Assembly (NCBI GenBank): GCA_905208635.1
Contig: CAJLPX010000005.1
Span: 1 to 64,000, forward strand
DNA: 64,000 nucleotides
From: an uncultured Collinsella sp.
Lineage (GTDB): Bacteria; Actinomycetota; Coriobacteriia; Coriobacteriales; Coriobacteriaceae
Direction of reading: 5' to 3'
This document shows positions 26,765 to 35,337 of the stretch, one piece after another (position 1 is the first letter of the stretch; the number at the start of each line of letters is the position of its first letter). The notes beneath the pieces were generated by a model, which worked only from the letters and a program-made list of their open reading frames with translations, did no database searches and was not told the DNA's origin. A program made the translations under genes and the position numbers.

Positions 26765-26828
26765 CAAACCATCACATCATTCGATGAAAATCGCGATTTT
26801 GGCGAAAAGCGTCGAATGTTGTGATGGT
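26765..26828 (-). repeat. 64-bp palindromic repeat, family R2, copy 4
   Basis: AAACCATCACA ... TGTGATGGT arms with the inverted core (GATGAAAATCGCGATTTTGG). It lies 12 bp after an R1 copy, as at 16008/16088. Confidence 0.85.
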
Positions 26829-27052
26829 CTTCGTTGTGGGCGCGACGGTCTTCGCTGTGGGCGAGATGGTTATCGTTGCGGGCGGGACGGTTTTCGCTTT
26901 GGACGGTGCGGTTTCGCTGCAGAACCGCCAGCCCGCAGCCTGCCAACCGCCGCCCTCGTTACGTTTTCGCTGCATTTGGGTAAAGCACCTGCTCCAAGTG
27001 GCGTTGCCTTGTATACTAGAGCGGTTTATCTGTTATGCGGAAGGGAGCGCCT

Positions 27053-27364
27053 ATGGCACTCAGCGAGAAAGACGTGCGCGGCATCGCCGAGTACGCAAAG
27101 ATCGCACTGACCGATGACGAGCTCACCCAGATGACGTCCTACCTGAACGATGCCGTCCAGATGCTCGAGCCCGTCTTGCAATATGACTTGCCCGACGTGG
27201 AGCCCACGTTCCATCCCATCGGAAGCCTGTCCAACGTGATGGGTGACGACCTGCGCGAGCCCGAGCGCGACCTGCCGCTCGACGTCGCGCTCGAAAACGC
27301 TGGCAGCGCGCGCGACCGCTACTTCCGCGTGCCGTCCATTTTGGGAGAGGGGGAGAGCGAGTAA
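27053..27364 (+). CDS. gatC: Aspartyl/glutamyl-tRNA amidotransferase subunit C
   Basis: The product (103 aa) is the small subunit that stabilises GatA-GatB. The complex converts Glu-tRNA-Gln (and Asp-tRNA-Asn) to the amidated form. The family pattern LSEKDVRGIAEYAKIALTDDE and the later GDDLREPERD are present. ATG 27053 follows GAAGGGAG. A -10-like TATACT lies at 27012-27017. The stop overlaps the gatA ATG (TAATG). The operon implies indirect Gln-tRNA formation. Confidence 0.93.
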   Translation: MALSEKDVRGIAEYAKIALTDDELTQMTSYLNDAVQMLEPVLQYDLPDVEPTFHPIGSLSNVMGDDLREPERDLPLDVALENAGSARDRYFRVPSILGEGESE

Positions 27365-28878
27365 TGAAGCTCAATCTCGATCGATTCACGGCCGCGCAGC
27401 TGGCCGAGCACGTTGCCGCCGGCGATTTCTCTGCTGCCGAGGTCGCGCAGGCCTCGCTTGAGGCCATCGAGGCGCGCGAGGGCGGGGTCCAGGCATTCCT
27501 GCAGGTGGCGCCCGAGCTTGCGCTCGAGGCCGCTGCGCGCGTGGATGCCGACCGTGCCGCAGGCAAGCCGCTGCCCCCGCTTGCGGGCGTGCCGCTAGCC
27601 ATCAAGGACAACATGAACCTCGTGGGCACGCGCACCACCTGCGCTTCCCGCATGCTTGGGGACTACCAGAGCGTCTACACCGCCACCTGTGTCCAGCGCA
27701 TGCTCGACGCCGGCTGCCTGCCCATGGGCAAGGCCAACATGGATGAGTTTGCCTTTGGCAGCTCCACCGAGAGCTCGGCGTTCCACCGCACCAACAACCC
27801 CTGGGATACCGAGCGCGTGCCCGGCGGCTCCTCGGGCGGCTCCGCTGCCGCCGTTGCTGCGGGCGAGGTAGCGCTCTCGCTGGGCTCGGATACCGGCGGC
27901 TCCATTCGCCAGCCGGCGAGGCTGTGCGGCGTGGTGGGCTTTAAGCCCACGTATGGCGCCGTGAGCCGTTACGGCGTGGTTGCCTTTGGCTCGTCGCTCG
28001 ACCAGGTGGGGCCCTTTGGCCGCACGGTCGAGGATGTCGCGCTGGCCATGAACGCGCTTACCGGCGCGGGCCACGATCCGTACGACTGCACGAGCCAGGA
28101 TTGCGCCGTCGACTTTACCGAGCATCTCAACGACAGCATCGAGGGCAAGCGCGTGGGCATCATCCCCGCGTTTATGGAGGCCGAGGGTCTGACGCCCGAG
28201 GTCAAGGCCGCTGTTCAGCGCGCCGCCCAGGAGCTGCAGAACCAGGGCGCCGAGCTGGTCGAGGTCGACCTGCCGCACCTGGATGCCGCCATCGCTGCCT
28301 ACTACGTCATCGGTCCGGCCGAGGCGTTCTCCAACCTGGCTCGCTTTGACGGCATTCGCTACGGCTATCAGGAGGAGGGCTGCGCCAACCTGTCCGACCA
28401 GAGCTCGCTTTCGCGCGCCCACGGCTTTGGCGCCGAGGCCAAGCGCCGTCAGATGCTCGGCGCCTACCTGCTGAGCTCGGGCGTGTACGACAAGTACTAC
28501 TACGCTGCGCAAAAGGCCCGCACGCTCATCACGCGGGACTACGATGCCGCGTATGCCAAGGTGGACACCATCCTCATGCCCGCCTCGCCGCGCACGGCCT
28601 TTAAGTTTGGCGAGATCAGCGACCCCACGCAGATGTACCTCTCCGACCTGTACACCATTTCGCTCAACATTTGCGGCAACGGCGGTATCTCGGTGCCGCT
28701 GGGACTGGGCGAGGACACTCAGCTGCCCGTTTCTGCCCAGCTGGTGGGACCTGCCTTTAAGGACCGTCAGCTGCTCACGTTTGCCCGCGCCCTGGAGCGC
28801 GGCTTTGCCGATGCCGCCACGGGTGCGCCCGTGCTTTCCGTCGCGCCCGATTTTGCCGGGAAGGGAGGCGAGCTGTAA
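27364..28878 (+). CDS. gatA: Glutamyl-tRNA(Gln) amidotransferase subunit A
   Basis: The product (504 aa) is the amidase subunit that releases ammonia from glutamine for GatB. It carries the amidase-signature triad: Lys in PLAIKDNMN, cis-Ser in GGSSGGSAAAV and nucleophile Ser in DTGGSIRQPA. It has the usual GatA length (about 485-500). ATG 27364 shares an A with the gatC stop, and its own stop overlaps gatB in the same way. Confidence 0.96.
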   Translation: MKLNLDRFTAAQLAEHVAAGDFSAAEVAQASLEAIEAREGGVQAFLQVAPELALEAAARVDADRAAGKPLPPLAGVPLAIKDNMNLVGTRTTCASRMLGDYQSVYTATCVQRMLDAGCLPMGKANMDEFAFGSSTESSAFHRTNNPWDTERVPGGSSGGSAAAVAAGEVALSLGSDTGGSIRQPARLCGVVGFKPTYGAVSRYGVVAFGSSLDQVGPFGRTVEDVALAMNALTGAGHDPYDCTSQDCAVDFTEHLNDSIEGKRVGIIPAFMEAEGLTPEVKAAVQRAAQELQNQGAELVEVDLPHLDAAIAAYYVIGPAEAFSNLARFDGIRYGYQEEGCANLSDQSSLSRAHGFGAEAKRRQMLGAYLLSSGVYDKYYYAAQKARTLITRDYDAAYAKVDTILMPASPRTAFKFGEISDPTQMYLSDLYTISLNICGNGGISVPLGLGEDTQLPVSAQLVGPAFKDRQLLTFARALERGFADAATGAPVLSVAPDFAGKGGEL

Positions 28879-30554
28879 TGAAGGAGCTTTCCGAGGTCCT
28901 GCAGGATTGGGAGGCCGTGATTGGCCTGGAGATCCATACCGAGCTCACCGCACTCGATACCAAGATGTTCTGCAACTGCAAACTCAGCCACGATGACGAG
29001 CCCAACGCCAACGTGTGCCCGGTGTGCCTGGGCCTGCCCGGCGCCCTGCCGGTGCCCAACAAGCGCGCCATCGAGAGTATCGTCAAGGCGGGTCTGGCCA
29101 CCAACTGCGAGATCCAGCGCCACTCGATGTTCTACCGCAAGCACTACTTCTATCCCGATATGGCCAAGAACTTCCAGACCACGCAGGGTCCGGTCGCCTT
29201 TGCCATGTACGGTCACCTTGATCTGGATGTGACCGGTCGCGGTGCCGCCGAGCGCCCCGAATGCGCGTTTGGCGAGGCCGAGGCCCAGAGCCTGGCGAGC
29301 GCCTCGGCCAACGCCGAGGGCTTGTCCACGTCCATGACGTCGACCATGCGCGAGGGCAACCAGCGCGCCGGCCACCTGGCCAGCTATGACGCGTCCAACT
29401 TGCAGATGCCCGAGCGTCGCGAGGACGGTTCCTACACGGTGCCCATCCGCATCCTGCGCATCCACATGGAGGAGGACGCCGCCAAGATGGTTCACGTGGG
29501 CGGCGCCGAGGGCCGCATTACCGCCGCGGCCGAGTCGCTCGTCGACTACAACCGCTGCGGCACGCCGCTGATCGAGCTCGTCACCGAGCCCGACCTGCGC
29601 ACGCCCGAGGAGGCTCGCCTGTTTATGGAGAAGCTCCGCCGCATCTTTGTGACGCTGGGCATTTCGGACTGCTCCATGGAGAAGGGTTCCATGCGCTGCG
29701 ACGGCAACGTGTCGCTGCGCCGCCGCGGCGAGACCAAGCTGGGCACCAAGACCGAGCTCAAGAACCTCAACTCGTTTAAGAGCCTGCATGACGGCCTTGC
29801 CTACGAGATCTGCCGCCAGGCCGAGGTACTCGAGGAGGGAGGCATCATCTATCAGGAGACCCGCCACTGGGAGCCCAGCCGCAAGCGCACCGTGGTCATG
29901 CGCGTCAAGGAGACGGCCGACGACTATCGCCTGTTCCCCGATCCCGACCTGGCGCCGTTCGACCTGGACGACGAGTTCATCGACCGCTGCCGTGGCGAGA
30001 TCCCCGAGCTGCCCGATGCCAAGCGCGTCCGTTTTGAGGCCGACTTTGGCATTAAGGCGGCCGATGCCGAGCAGATTGCTGGCGACCCGGAGTTTGCCGA
30101 GTTCTTTGAGGCCGCCGCTGCCGGTATGGCTGGCAAAGAGGCCCAGACGGTCGCAAACCTGCTGGTCAACGAGATGATCGCCTACCTTAAGGGCGCGGGC
30201 GTGTCGCTCACCGAGTCCGGCATCGCGCCGGCTCAGGTGGCAGCGCTGGCCAAGCTGCTGGCGACCGATGCCATCAGCTCCAACCAGGCGCACGAGGTCT
30301 TTGAGGCCATGGCCCAGACCGGCGACGACCCCAACAAGATCGTCGACGAGCGCGGTATGCGTCAGGTGAGCGATGCCGGCGCACTGCAGCCGATTGTGGA
30401 CGAGGTGCTGGCTAACTGTGCTGAGCAGGCGCAGCAGTACCGTGACGGCAACCAGAAGGTCATCGGCTTTTTGGTGGGCCAGTGCATGAAGGCGAGCCGC
30501 GGCAAGGGCAACCCGAAGCTCTTCAACGAGTTGCTGAGAACGTCGCTCTCGTAA
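28878..30554 (+). CDS. gatB: Aspartyl/glutamyl-tRNA amidotransferase subunit B
   Basis: The product (558 aa) is the kinase/transamidase subunit that phosphorylates the tRNA-bound acid and amidates it. GatB hallmarks are IGLEIHTELTALDTKMFC with CxC and CPVCLGLPG zinc-binding cysteines, NYFYPD-like KHYFYPDM, LIELVTEPD and a C-terminal YqeY-like tail ending in QCMKASRGKGNPKLFNELL. It is longer than E. coli-type GatB (about 475) because of an insert at about 105-165 (GRGAAERPECAFGEAEAQSL onward). Confidence 0.96.
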   Translation: MKELSEVLQDWEAVIGLEIHTELTALDTKMFCNCKLSHDDEPNANVCPVCLGLPGALPVPNKRAIESIVKAGLATNCEIQRHSMFYRKHYFYPDMAKNFQTTQGPVAFAMYGHLDLDVTGRGAAERPECAFGEAEAQSLASASANAEGLSTSMTSTMREGNQRAGHLASYDASNLQMPERREDGSYTVPIRILRIHMEEDAAKMVHVGGAEGRITAAAESLVDYNRCGTPLIELVTEPDLRTPEEARLFMEKLRRIFVTLGISDCSMEKGSMRCDGNVSLRRRGETKLGTKTELKNLNSFKSLHDGLAYEICRQAEVLEEGGIIYQETRHWEPSRKRTVVMRVKETADDYRLFPDPDLAPFDLDDEFIDRCRGEIPELPDAKRVRFEADFGIKAADAEQIAGDPEFAEFFEAAAAGMAGKEAQTVANLLVNEMIAYLKGAGVSLTESGIAPAQVAALAKLLATDAISSNQAHEVFEAMAQTGDDPNKIVDERGMRQVSDAGALQPIVDEVLANCAEQAQQYRDGNQKVIGFLVGQCMKASRGKGNPKLFNELLRTSLS

Positions 30555-30557
30555 ACG

Positions 30558-30700
30558 GGAACCCGGGAGCCCCGGCGGGGCGGGTGCTTCCTCAAAATTT
30601 CAAACAGTCCTGCGCAAGACGAAGGCCACATTAAGTGGCCTTCTTTGCGTGCGGAACTCATTTTGAGCAAGCACCCGCCCCGCCGGGGCTTCCGGGTTCC
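30558..30700 (+). ncRNA. Structured palindromic element E1 (candidate structured RNA or MITE)
   Basis: Outer arms of 41 bp (30558-30598 and 30660-30700) match at 39 positions. They enclose a 61-nt interior with a hairpin GAAGGCCAC-ATTAA-GTGGCCTTC. The 56-nt core 30604-30659 aligns without gaps to the core of element E2 (minus strand 47248-47193). Shared blocks are ACAGTCCTG, CACATTAAGTG and CGTGCGGAACTC. Three stem pairs change on both sides. It starts 3 nt after the gatB stop, so it also ends that transcript. Confidence 0.7.
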
Positions 30701-30868
30701 GCAACGACTCGGCCGTTCGGGTCAGGCGGGCTGAATTGAATAGAGTGAATGGGCGCGCCGTTGGCACGCCCATTGTTTTGAAGGGAACTCATTGAGAGGC
30801 AAGGCCCTGTGCCCGGCCCCTCGGTTCTGCAACGACTCGGCCGTTCGGGTCAGGTGGGCTGAATGGAA
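30651..30868 (+). repeat. Imperfect direct repeat of the E1 right flank
   Basis: GCAACGACTCGGCCGTTCGG... at 30701-30736 recurs at 30829-30864 with one change. Each copy is preceded by GGAACTCATT and a GC-rich run, so the second copy looks like a partial E1 right half plus flank. Confidence 0.7.
30748..30779 (+). terminator. Intrinsic terminator between the two E1-flank copies
   Basis: AATGGGCG (30748-30755) / CGCCCATT (30767-30774), followed by GTTTT. Confidence 0.75.
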
Positions 30869-30903
30869 TTTGGACCCCATAGTTTCCAAAAAGTTAACCT
30901 TTG

Positions 30904-30932
30904 TTGACCTTAATAGTTAGATAAACTAAACT
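30904..30932 (+). promoter_or_regulatory. Promoter with dyad operator for the metal-ATPase operon
   Basis: -35 TTGACC (30904-30909), 17 bp, -10 TAAACT (30927-30932). A dyad TAGTT-N5-AACTA (30914-30928) fills the spacer and touches the -10. It is well placed for a repressor, possibly a metal sensor. Confidence 0.6.
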
Positions 30933-31019
30933 CTTTTACAAAAGTGTGCTCGAGCAAACTTATTTACTCGGGTGCTGAGGCACCATGCCGCGTCCAATGC
31001 GGCAAAAGGGAGAGACATC

Positions 31020-31265
31020 ATGAAGAAGTCCACGTTCAACACCCTGCTTGTTGGTGGCGGTTTTCTGCTTGGTACGGCTGGCATCAAGCTGCTCACCAGC
31101 GCTCCGGTAAAGAACGCCTGCGTGCAGGGTATCGCGTGCGGCATGCGCATCAAGAACGGCTACCAGGACATGGTCGAGCAGGCCAAGGCTAATGTCGACG
31201 ACATGGTTGCCGAGGCGGCCTACATCACCCAGAGCGAGGCCGCTGCTGACGAGGCAGCCGAGTAA
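31020..31265 (+). CDS. Small DUF6110-like protein, partner of metal ATPase
   Basis: The product (81 aa) has an N-terminal hydrophobic helix (TLLVGGGFLLGTAGIKLLTS) and an acidic helical tail. This pattern fits the short DUF6110-type proteins found next to heavy-metal P-type ATPases; that assignment is from memory of the family. ATG 31020 follows AAAAGGGAG. The P-type ATPase starts 18 bp downstream, so the two are co-transcribed from the promoter at 30904. A role as chaperone or regulator of the pump is inferred from context. Confidence 0.7.
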   Translation: MKKSTFNTLLVGGGFLLGTAGIKLLTSAPVKNACVQGIACGMRIKNGYQDMVEQAKANVDDMVAEAAYITQSEAAADEAAE

Positions 31266-31283
31266 CGCTCCCAGGCACAAACT

Positions 31284-33359
31284 ATGAGATTCTCGATTAT
31301 CAGCGAGATCCCCGGCAGGACCCGTCTTCAATTGGCGGGTCCTGTGCCAGAGAGCGATCTCGATGCACTTCTTAAGCTCAGCGGCGATATCGACGGCGTG
31401 CGCAAGGTGCGCGTCTATGGCCGTATTGGCCAGTTAGCGCTCGAATACGACGAGCCGTGTCGCGATGCCGTGCTGGCCGCCGTCGGTGCGCTCGACGCTC
31501 AGGCCATTGCCGACGCAAAGACGGGTTACGTGATGCAGCTTGAGCCGCGCAAGCACAAGCTCGTTATGGATCTTGCCACGCTTGTCGGCGCCCACTATGC
31601 GCGCCGATGGTTTTTGCCCACGCCCCTGCGTGCGGTGTTTGTCGTGGCCGGTTACATGGCATTTTTGCGCGCTGCCCTTCATGAGCTGGCGCAGCCGCGC
31701 CTGACCGTTCCCGTGCTCGACGCTTCGGCCATCGGCATTTCGTTCGTCAAGCGTGATGTCGACACCGCGGGCCAGACAATGTTCCTGCTCAACGTGGGCG
31801 AGCTGCTCGAGGACTACACCCGCGCCATGAGCGAAAACGAGCTCATCAACTCGCTGCTCGATGTACCCGACAAGGCGCAAAAGGTCGTCGGCGATACCGA
31901 GGTAAGCGTTGCCGCCACCGAGCTTGAGCCCGGCGACTTGGTGGCCGTGCGCACTGGCATGTCCATTTGCATCGACGGTGTCGTCGAGCAGGGGAGCGCT
32001 ATGGTCAACCAGGCGACCCTGACCGGCGAGCCGCTGGCCGTTGAGCGCAGCGTGGGCGACGACGTGTTCGCCGGTACCGTCGTGGAAGACGGCAGCATCT
32101 TGGTGCGCGTGCGCGCCAACACGGCGCAGACCAAACTGCGCTCGATCGTCTCGCTCGTGCAGACGGCCGACTCGCTCAAGTCCGAGGGCCAGTCGCATAT
32201 GGAGGACCTCGCCAACAAGATCGTCCCGTGGAACTTCCTGCTCGCGGGCCTGGTTGCGCTCACCACGCGCAGCCTTATCAAGACCTCGGCGGCGCTGATG
32301 GTCGACTACTCGTGCGCACTCAAGCTCACGGGTTCCGTCGCCGTCATGACCGCCATGAGCGATGCCGCCAAGATGGGCGTCATGGTCAAGGGCGCGAAGT
32401 ACTTTGAGTCGTTTGCCAAGGCTGACACCATCGTGTTTGATAAGACCGGCACGCTTACCGAGGCGCAGCCGCGCCTGGCTTGCGTGCTGACGACAGATGG
32501 CTGGAGCAAGGACGAGGTCCTGCGCCTTTCCGCTTGCTTGGAGGAGCATTTCCCGCATCCGGTGGCGCGTGCCGTGGTCAACGCCGCCCTCGAGCGCGGG
32601 CTCGAGCACCGCGAGCGCCATGCCGCGGTCGAGTACATCGTGGCGCACGGCATCGCTTCGTCCATCGAGGGGCGTCGCGCCATTATCGGTTCGGCGCACT
32701 TTGTATTTGAGGACGAGGGTGCGCAGCTCGAGTCCGACATCAAGGAGCAAATCGAGCTCCAGATGCAAGGCCTGTCGCCGCTGTATCTGGCGGTCGACGG
32801 CAAGGTCGTCGGCGTGCTCGGCATCGAGGATCCGCTCAAGCCCGGCGTCCGTGAGGCCATCGCCGACCTACATGCGCTGGGCGTCAAGCATGTCGTTATG
32901 CTCACGGGCGATTCGGAGCGCACGGCCGAGCGCATTGCGCGCGAGGCGGGTGTCGACGAGTTTAAGGCCGAGCTGCTGCCCGAGGACAAGTACGCCTATG
33001 TGGAGCGCATTAAGGGTGAGGGGCGCCACGTTGCCATGGTGGGCGACGGCGTCAACGATTCGCCGGCACTCGGTTTGGCCGACGTGGGGCTGGCAATGGG
33101 TGGCGGAAGCGACATCGCCAAGGAGGTCGCCGATATCATCCTGACCGACACGGATCTGGCCGCGATCGTGCGTTTGCGCCGCATGAGCCAGGGCCTCATT
33201 GATCGTCTGACGAGCTCCTACTCTAAGGTGATGCTCACCAACTCGGCGCTGTTGGCATTGGGTATTACCGGCGCGATTACCCCGCAGACGTCGTCACTGC
33301 TGCACAACGGCTCGACGATTGCCTACAGCCTGAGCAACGCGAAGGCTTACCTGCGTTAG
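31284..33359 (+). CDS. Heavy-metal P1B-type ATPase with non-CPC metal site
   Basis: The product (691 aa) is a membrane pump. An N-terminal ferredoxin-like metal-binding region lacks CxxC (FSIISEIPGRTRLQL). Actuator motif is TLTGEP, phosphorylation motif DKTGTLTEA, nucleotide-site HP (FPHPVARAV) and hinge GDGVNDSPAL. The intramembrane motif reads DYSCALKLT, with Ser-Cys-Ala in place of the CPC/SPC of copper, zinc and cobalt pumps. That points to another metal; manganese or iron export is possible but unproven. The start has only a weak ribosome site, so coupling with the upstream small gene is likely. A terminator follows. Confidence 0.92.
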   Translation: MRFSIISEIPGRTRLQLAGPVPESDLDALLKLSGDIDGVRKVRVYGRIGQLALEYDEPCRDAVLAAVGALDAQAIADAKTGYVMQLEPRKHKLVMDLATLVGAHYARRWFLPTPLRAVFVVAGYMAFLRAALHELAQPRLTVPVLDASAIGISFVKRDVDTAGQTMFLLNVGELLEDYTRAMSENELINSLLDVPDKAQKVVGDTEVSVAATELEPGDLVAVRTGMSICIDGVVEQGSAMVNQATLTGEPLAVERSVGDDVFAGTVVEDGSILVRVRANTAQTKLRSIVSLVQTADSLKSEGQSHMEDLANKIVPWNFLLAGLVALTTRSLIKTSAALMVDYSCALKLTGSVAVMTAMSDAAKMGVMVKGAKYFESFAKADTIVFDKTGTLTEAQPRLACVLTTDGWSKDEVLRLSACLEEHFPHPVARAVVNAALERGLEHRERHAAVEYIVAHGIASSIEGRRAIIGSAHFVFEDEGAQLESDIKEQIELQMQGLSPLYLAVDGKVVGVLGIEDPLKPGVREAIADLHALGVKHVVMLTGDSERTAERIAREAGVDEFKAELLPEDKYAYVERIKGEGRHVAMVGDGVNDSPALGLADVGLAMGGGSDIAKEVADIILTDTDLAAIVRLRRMSQGLIDRLTSSYSKVMLTNSALLALGITGAITPQTSSLLHNGSTIAYSLSNAKAYLR

Positions 33360-33383
33360 CAGACGTGTTCGCCCACGTTATCT

Positions 33384-33428
33384 GGCCTGCGCCCAGACGG
33401 CATCGGTGTCGTCCGGGCGCAGGCCTTT
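33384..33428 (+). terminator. Intrinsic terminator after the P-type ATPase
   Basis: GGCCTGCGCCC (33384-33394) / GGGCGCAGGCC (33415-33425), followed by TTTTG. Confidence 0.88.
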
Positions 33429-33433
33429 TGCGT

Positions 33434-33481
33434 TTGACCAAGTGCTAGCTTCTCTATATAGTGGTGCTAGCATGGCTAGCA
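33434..33481 (+). promoter_or_regulatory. Autoregulated promoter/operator of the toxin-antitoxin pair
   Basis: -35 TTGACC (33434-33439), 17-bp spacer, -10 TATAGT (33457-33462). A perfect palindrome TGCTAGC-ATG-GCTAGCA (33465-33481) follows the -10, and a further TGCTAGC half-site lies inside the spacer (33443-33449). This is the expected target of a ribbon-helix-helix antitoxin. Confidence 0.8.
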
Positions 33482-33502
33482 ATTGAAGGGGGCGGGATCG
33501 AC

Positions 33503-33856
33503 GTGGGTGCTGTTAGCGGCATGGCGCAGGTGAACGTTCGCGTAGATCGCCAGGTCAAGAACCGTGCCGAGGAGGTGCTGCGGCTTTCGGGCGGGTCACT
33601 GCCCGAGCTCATCAAAAAGGTGGTGGCCAAGGTCGCGCAGGGCGGTGGTTCGTGCGAGGAAGTGCTTGCGGCCGTCGACGACCGGCAGCAGACCGTCGCG
33701 CCCGATACGCCGTTCGCCGCATCATGGGCGGCGGCGGATCAGCTTTACGCGGACCTGGGCATCGCTACGTCGCCCGTATCTGACGATCGCGATTGGGACG
33801 CAATCTATTCCGACGCCATGGATGAGCATTATCGCCAAAAGGGGATGATCCAGTGA
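33503..33856 (+). CDS. RelB/DinJ-type antitoxin
   Basis: The product (117 aa) has an N-terminal ribbon-helix-helix segment (MAQVNVRVDRQVKNRAEEVL) that would dimerise and bind the upstream palindrome. A flexible acidic C-terminal part would wrap the toxin. The start was set at GTG 33503 with AAGGGGG upstream; ATG 33521 is an alternative without a ribosome site. The last codons overlap the toxin GTG by 4 bp. It pairs with a PIN-domain toxin, not a RelE toxin. Confidence 0.8.
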   Translation: MGAVSGMAQVNVRVDRQVKNRAEEVLRLSGGSLPELIKKVVAKVAQGGGSCEEVLAAVDDRQQTVAPDTPFAASWAAADQLYADLGIATSPVSDDRDWDAIYSDAMDEHYRQKGMIQ

Positions 33857-34368
33857 GCGGGGCGCCTCTCAAGATAATGGTGGATGCCAACGTATGGGTT
33901 GATTCGTTTTGCGTCGACCATGCTGAGTCGCTTGCCGCGCGTGCGTTTATTGGGCAGGCGGCGGAGACGGGGGCATTGCTGTTCTTTCCGGTGCATATCG
34001 CCAAGGACGTGCTGTACGTTGTCCAACACGAGCTGAAGCGTAGCGTTCTTGCCAGTGGGGCAGCGCTCGACGAGGCGTCTGCCCGCGCAATTGGCGATGC
34101 GGCGTTGGCGTTTGTTCGGAACATGACCGAAAACGCCACGGCCGTGGGTGCAGATGCGTCGGACCTTTGGCTGGCCGACAAATACTTAGCGCTCCATCGC
34201 GATTACGAGGACAACTTGGTGCTCGCCGCGTGCAAGCGTGCGCAGGTCGATTACTTGGTGACAAACGATCGAAAGCTGCTCGAACATGCCGATCTTGCAG
34301 CAAAGACCCCGCGCCAAATGATGCCGATTCTGGCTTTGGCCGAACGTGGTGGGCGGTTGTCCCGCTAA
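33853..34368 (+). CDS. PIN-domain toxin (VapC-like ribonuclease)
   Basis: The product (171 aa) has the PIN fold with acidic residues in KIMVDANVWVD (first Asp), WLADKYLALHRDYEDNLVLA (central acidic cluster) and YLVTNDRKLL (third Asp). These coordinate Mg/Mn for RNA cleavage. It starts at GTG 33853, overlapping the antitoxin stop (GTGA). It is slightly longer than typical VapC (about 130-140 aa). A terminator follows. The target RNA is unknown. Confidence 0.85.
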   Translation: MSGAPLKIMVDANVWVDSFCVDHAESLAARAFIGQAAETGALLFFPVHIAKDVLYVVQHELKRSVLASGAALDEASARAIGDAALAFVRNMTENATAVGADASDLWLADKYLALHRDYEDNLVLAACKRAQVDYLVTNDRKLLEHADLAAKTPRQMMPILALAERGGRLSR

Positions 34369-34381
34369 CGTAAATCTATAT

Positions 34382-34427
34382 GTGCGCCCCTGGAGCTCCG
34401 TCACCCCAAGGGGTGCACGCTTTTTTG
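34382..34427 (+). terminator. Intrinsic terminator after the PIN toxin
   Basis: GTGCGCCCC (34382-34390) / GGGGTGCAC (34410-34418) with one G-T pair, followed by GCTTTTTTG. Confidence 0.8.
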
Positions 34428-34717
34428 CCATGGACCGCCTTATTCTTTAAATGCGCCGCCCCTCTAGATGCCTTCTCAGTCCTGTCGACTCAATATTTTG
34501 GGTCAGATGGCCGGAAATCTGTTTCGGAGATGTGCTTTGTTGGGAGAGCCTCCGATGGATTGATGGGGCCAAGTGCTTCTGACCAAAGCGTTTATCTCGG
34601 CAATTTCCAGGGACAGTTTACTTCTATCCTTTCGCCGGCTGGCTCCCAAATAACAAAGTTAAAGTGCTTGCGTACAGGTACATAAAGCGATATCCTAAAA
34701 GAAAAATGTGGAGGTTC
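34428..34717. other. Gene-free stretch before the low-GC patch
   Basis: I see no supportable gene. A 101-codon frame starting at 34380 begins inside the terminator and lacks a ribosome site. Base composition falls steadily toward A/T from about 34600. Confidence 0.5.
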
Positions 34718-34774
34718 ATGATGCTATCAAGATTCGGAACCATATTTGGCAATAAGCGTCTTAGATATGCTTAG
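34718..34774 (+). CDS. Very short ORF, possible leader or signal peptide
   Basis: An 18-codon frame MMLSRFGTIFGNKRLRYA with GGAGG 5 nt upstream. It is basic with one short hydrophobic stretch. It lies 35 bp before a secreted-protein gene of similar low GC. It could be a leader peptide, a small signalling peptide or chance. The good ribosome site is the main support. Confidence 0.35.
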   Translation: MMLSRFGTIFGNKRLRYA

Positions 34775-34809
34775 TTGATGGAGCTGAATTTATTTTAGGA
34801 GCGAGCATT

Positions 34810-35325
34810 ATGAACAAGCGCCTATCTTTACCTGTTGCATTACTACTGTTAGTGGCTGCCCTATCGCTGTTTACGCCCTCAATAGGGTTTGCGGATGATT
34901 TCCTGACTAATGACAATAGCGAATATCCAGTGAGTGTTTCATTTCAACTGAAAGATCGTGCGAGTCAGGAATATACCGTTATTTTGCCGGATGGAACTGA
35001 AGGCAAAATTGGAATTGAATATATTCCGACTATTGAGCCGTGTAACGCGTGGGATTCTTATTATCAAAACGCCTCTGGCACATGGAGGGTTTACTATAAC
35101 TCGGTGATATTTCAGGAGTTCTACATTAAAATCGGCAATCATAAGATAACGAGTGCATGGGGTTCGAATTATTCTGTTCCCCTGGGAACGGCATCTGATT
35201 CCTTTACCTGGAATAGTACACGAGCGCTACAGCGCGTGAATGTGTCTATACCAGGCTTGTATACTGGAAATGTGTTCTTGGGCGCGGAAATGCAGGGAAC
35301 GACTCTGCACACCTATGCATACTAG
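34810..35325 (+). CDS. Small secreted protein of unknown family
   Basis: The product (171 aa) has a clear signal peptide (LSLPVALLLLVAALSLF, cleavage near GFA) and a mature part of about 140 residues rich in aromatic residues and beta-prone stretches (GTWRVYYNSVIFQEFYIKIG). There is no anchor and no Cys pair. It resembles the small secreted DUF5626-like proteins of Gram-positives in size and pattern, but I am not sure of that. ATG 34810 follows TAGGAG. Codon use and GC are clearly lower than in flanking genes, suggesting acquisition. A tiny membrane protein follows. Confidence 0.7.
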   Translation: MNKRLSLPVALLLLVAALSLFTPSIGFADDFLTNDNSEYPVSVSFQLKDRASQEYTVILPDGTEGKIGIEYIPTIEPCNAWDSYYQNASGTWRVYYNSVIFQEFYIKIGNHKITSAWGSNYSVPLGTASDSFTWNSTRALQRVNVSIPGLYTGNVFLGAEMQGTTLHTYAY

Positions 35326-35337
35326 GGCGGTGGTTTT

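Noticed and set aside
34380..34685. 101-codon frame after the PIN toxin
   Set aside because: Starts inside the terminator hairpin, has no ribosome site and no recognisable composition.
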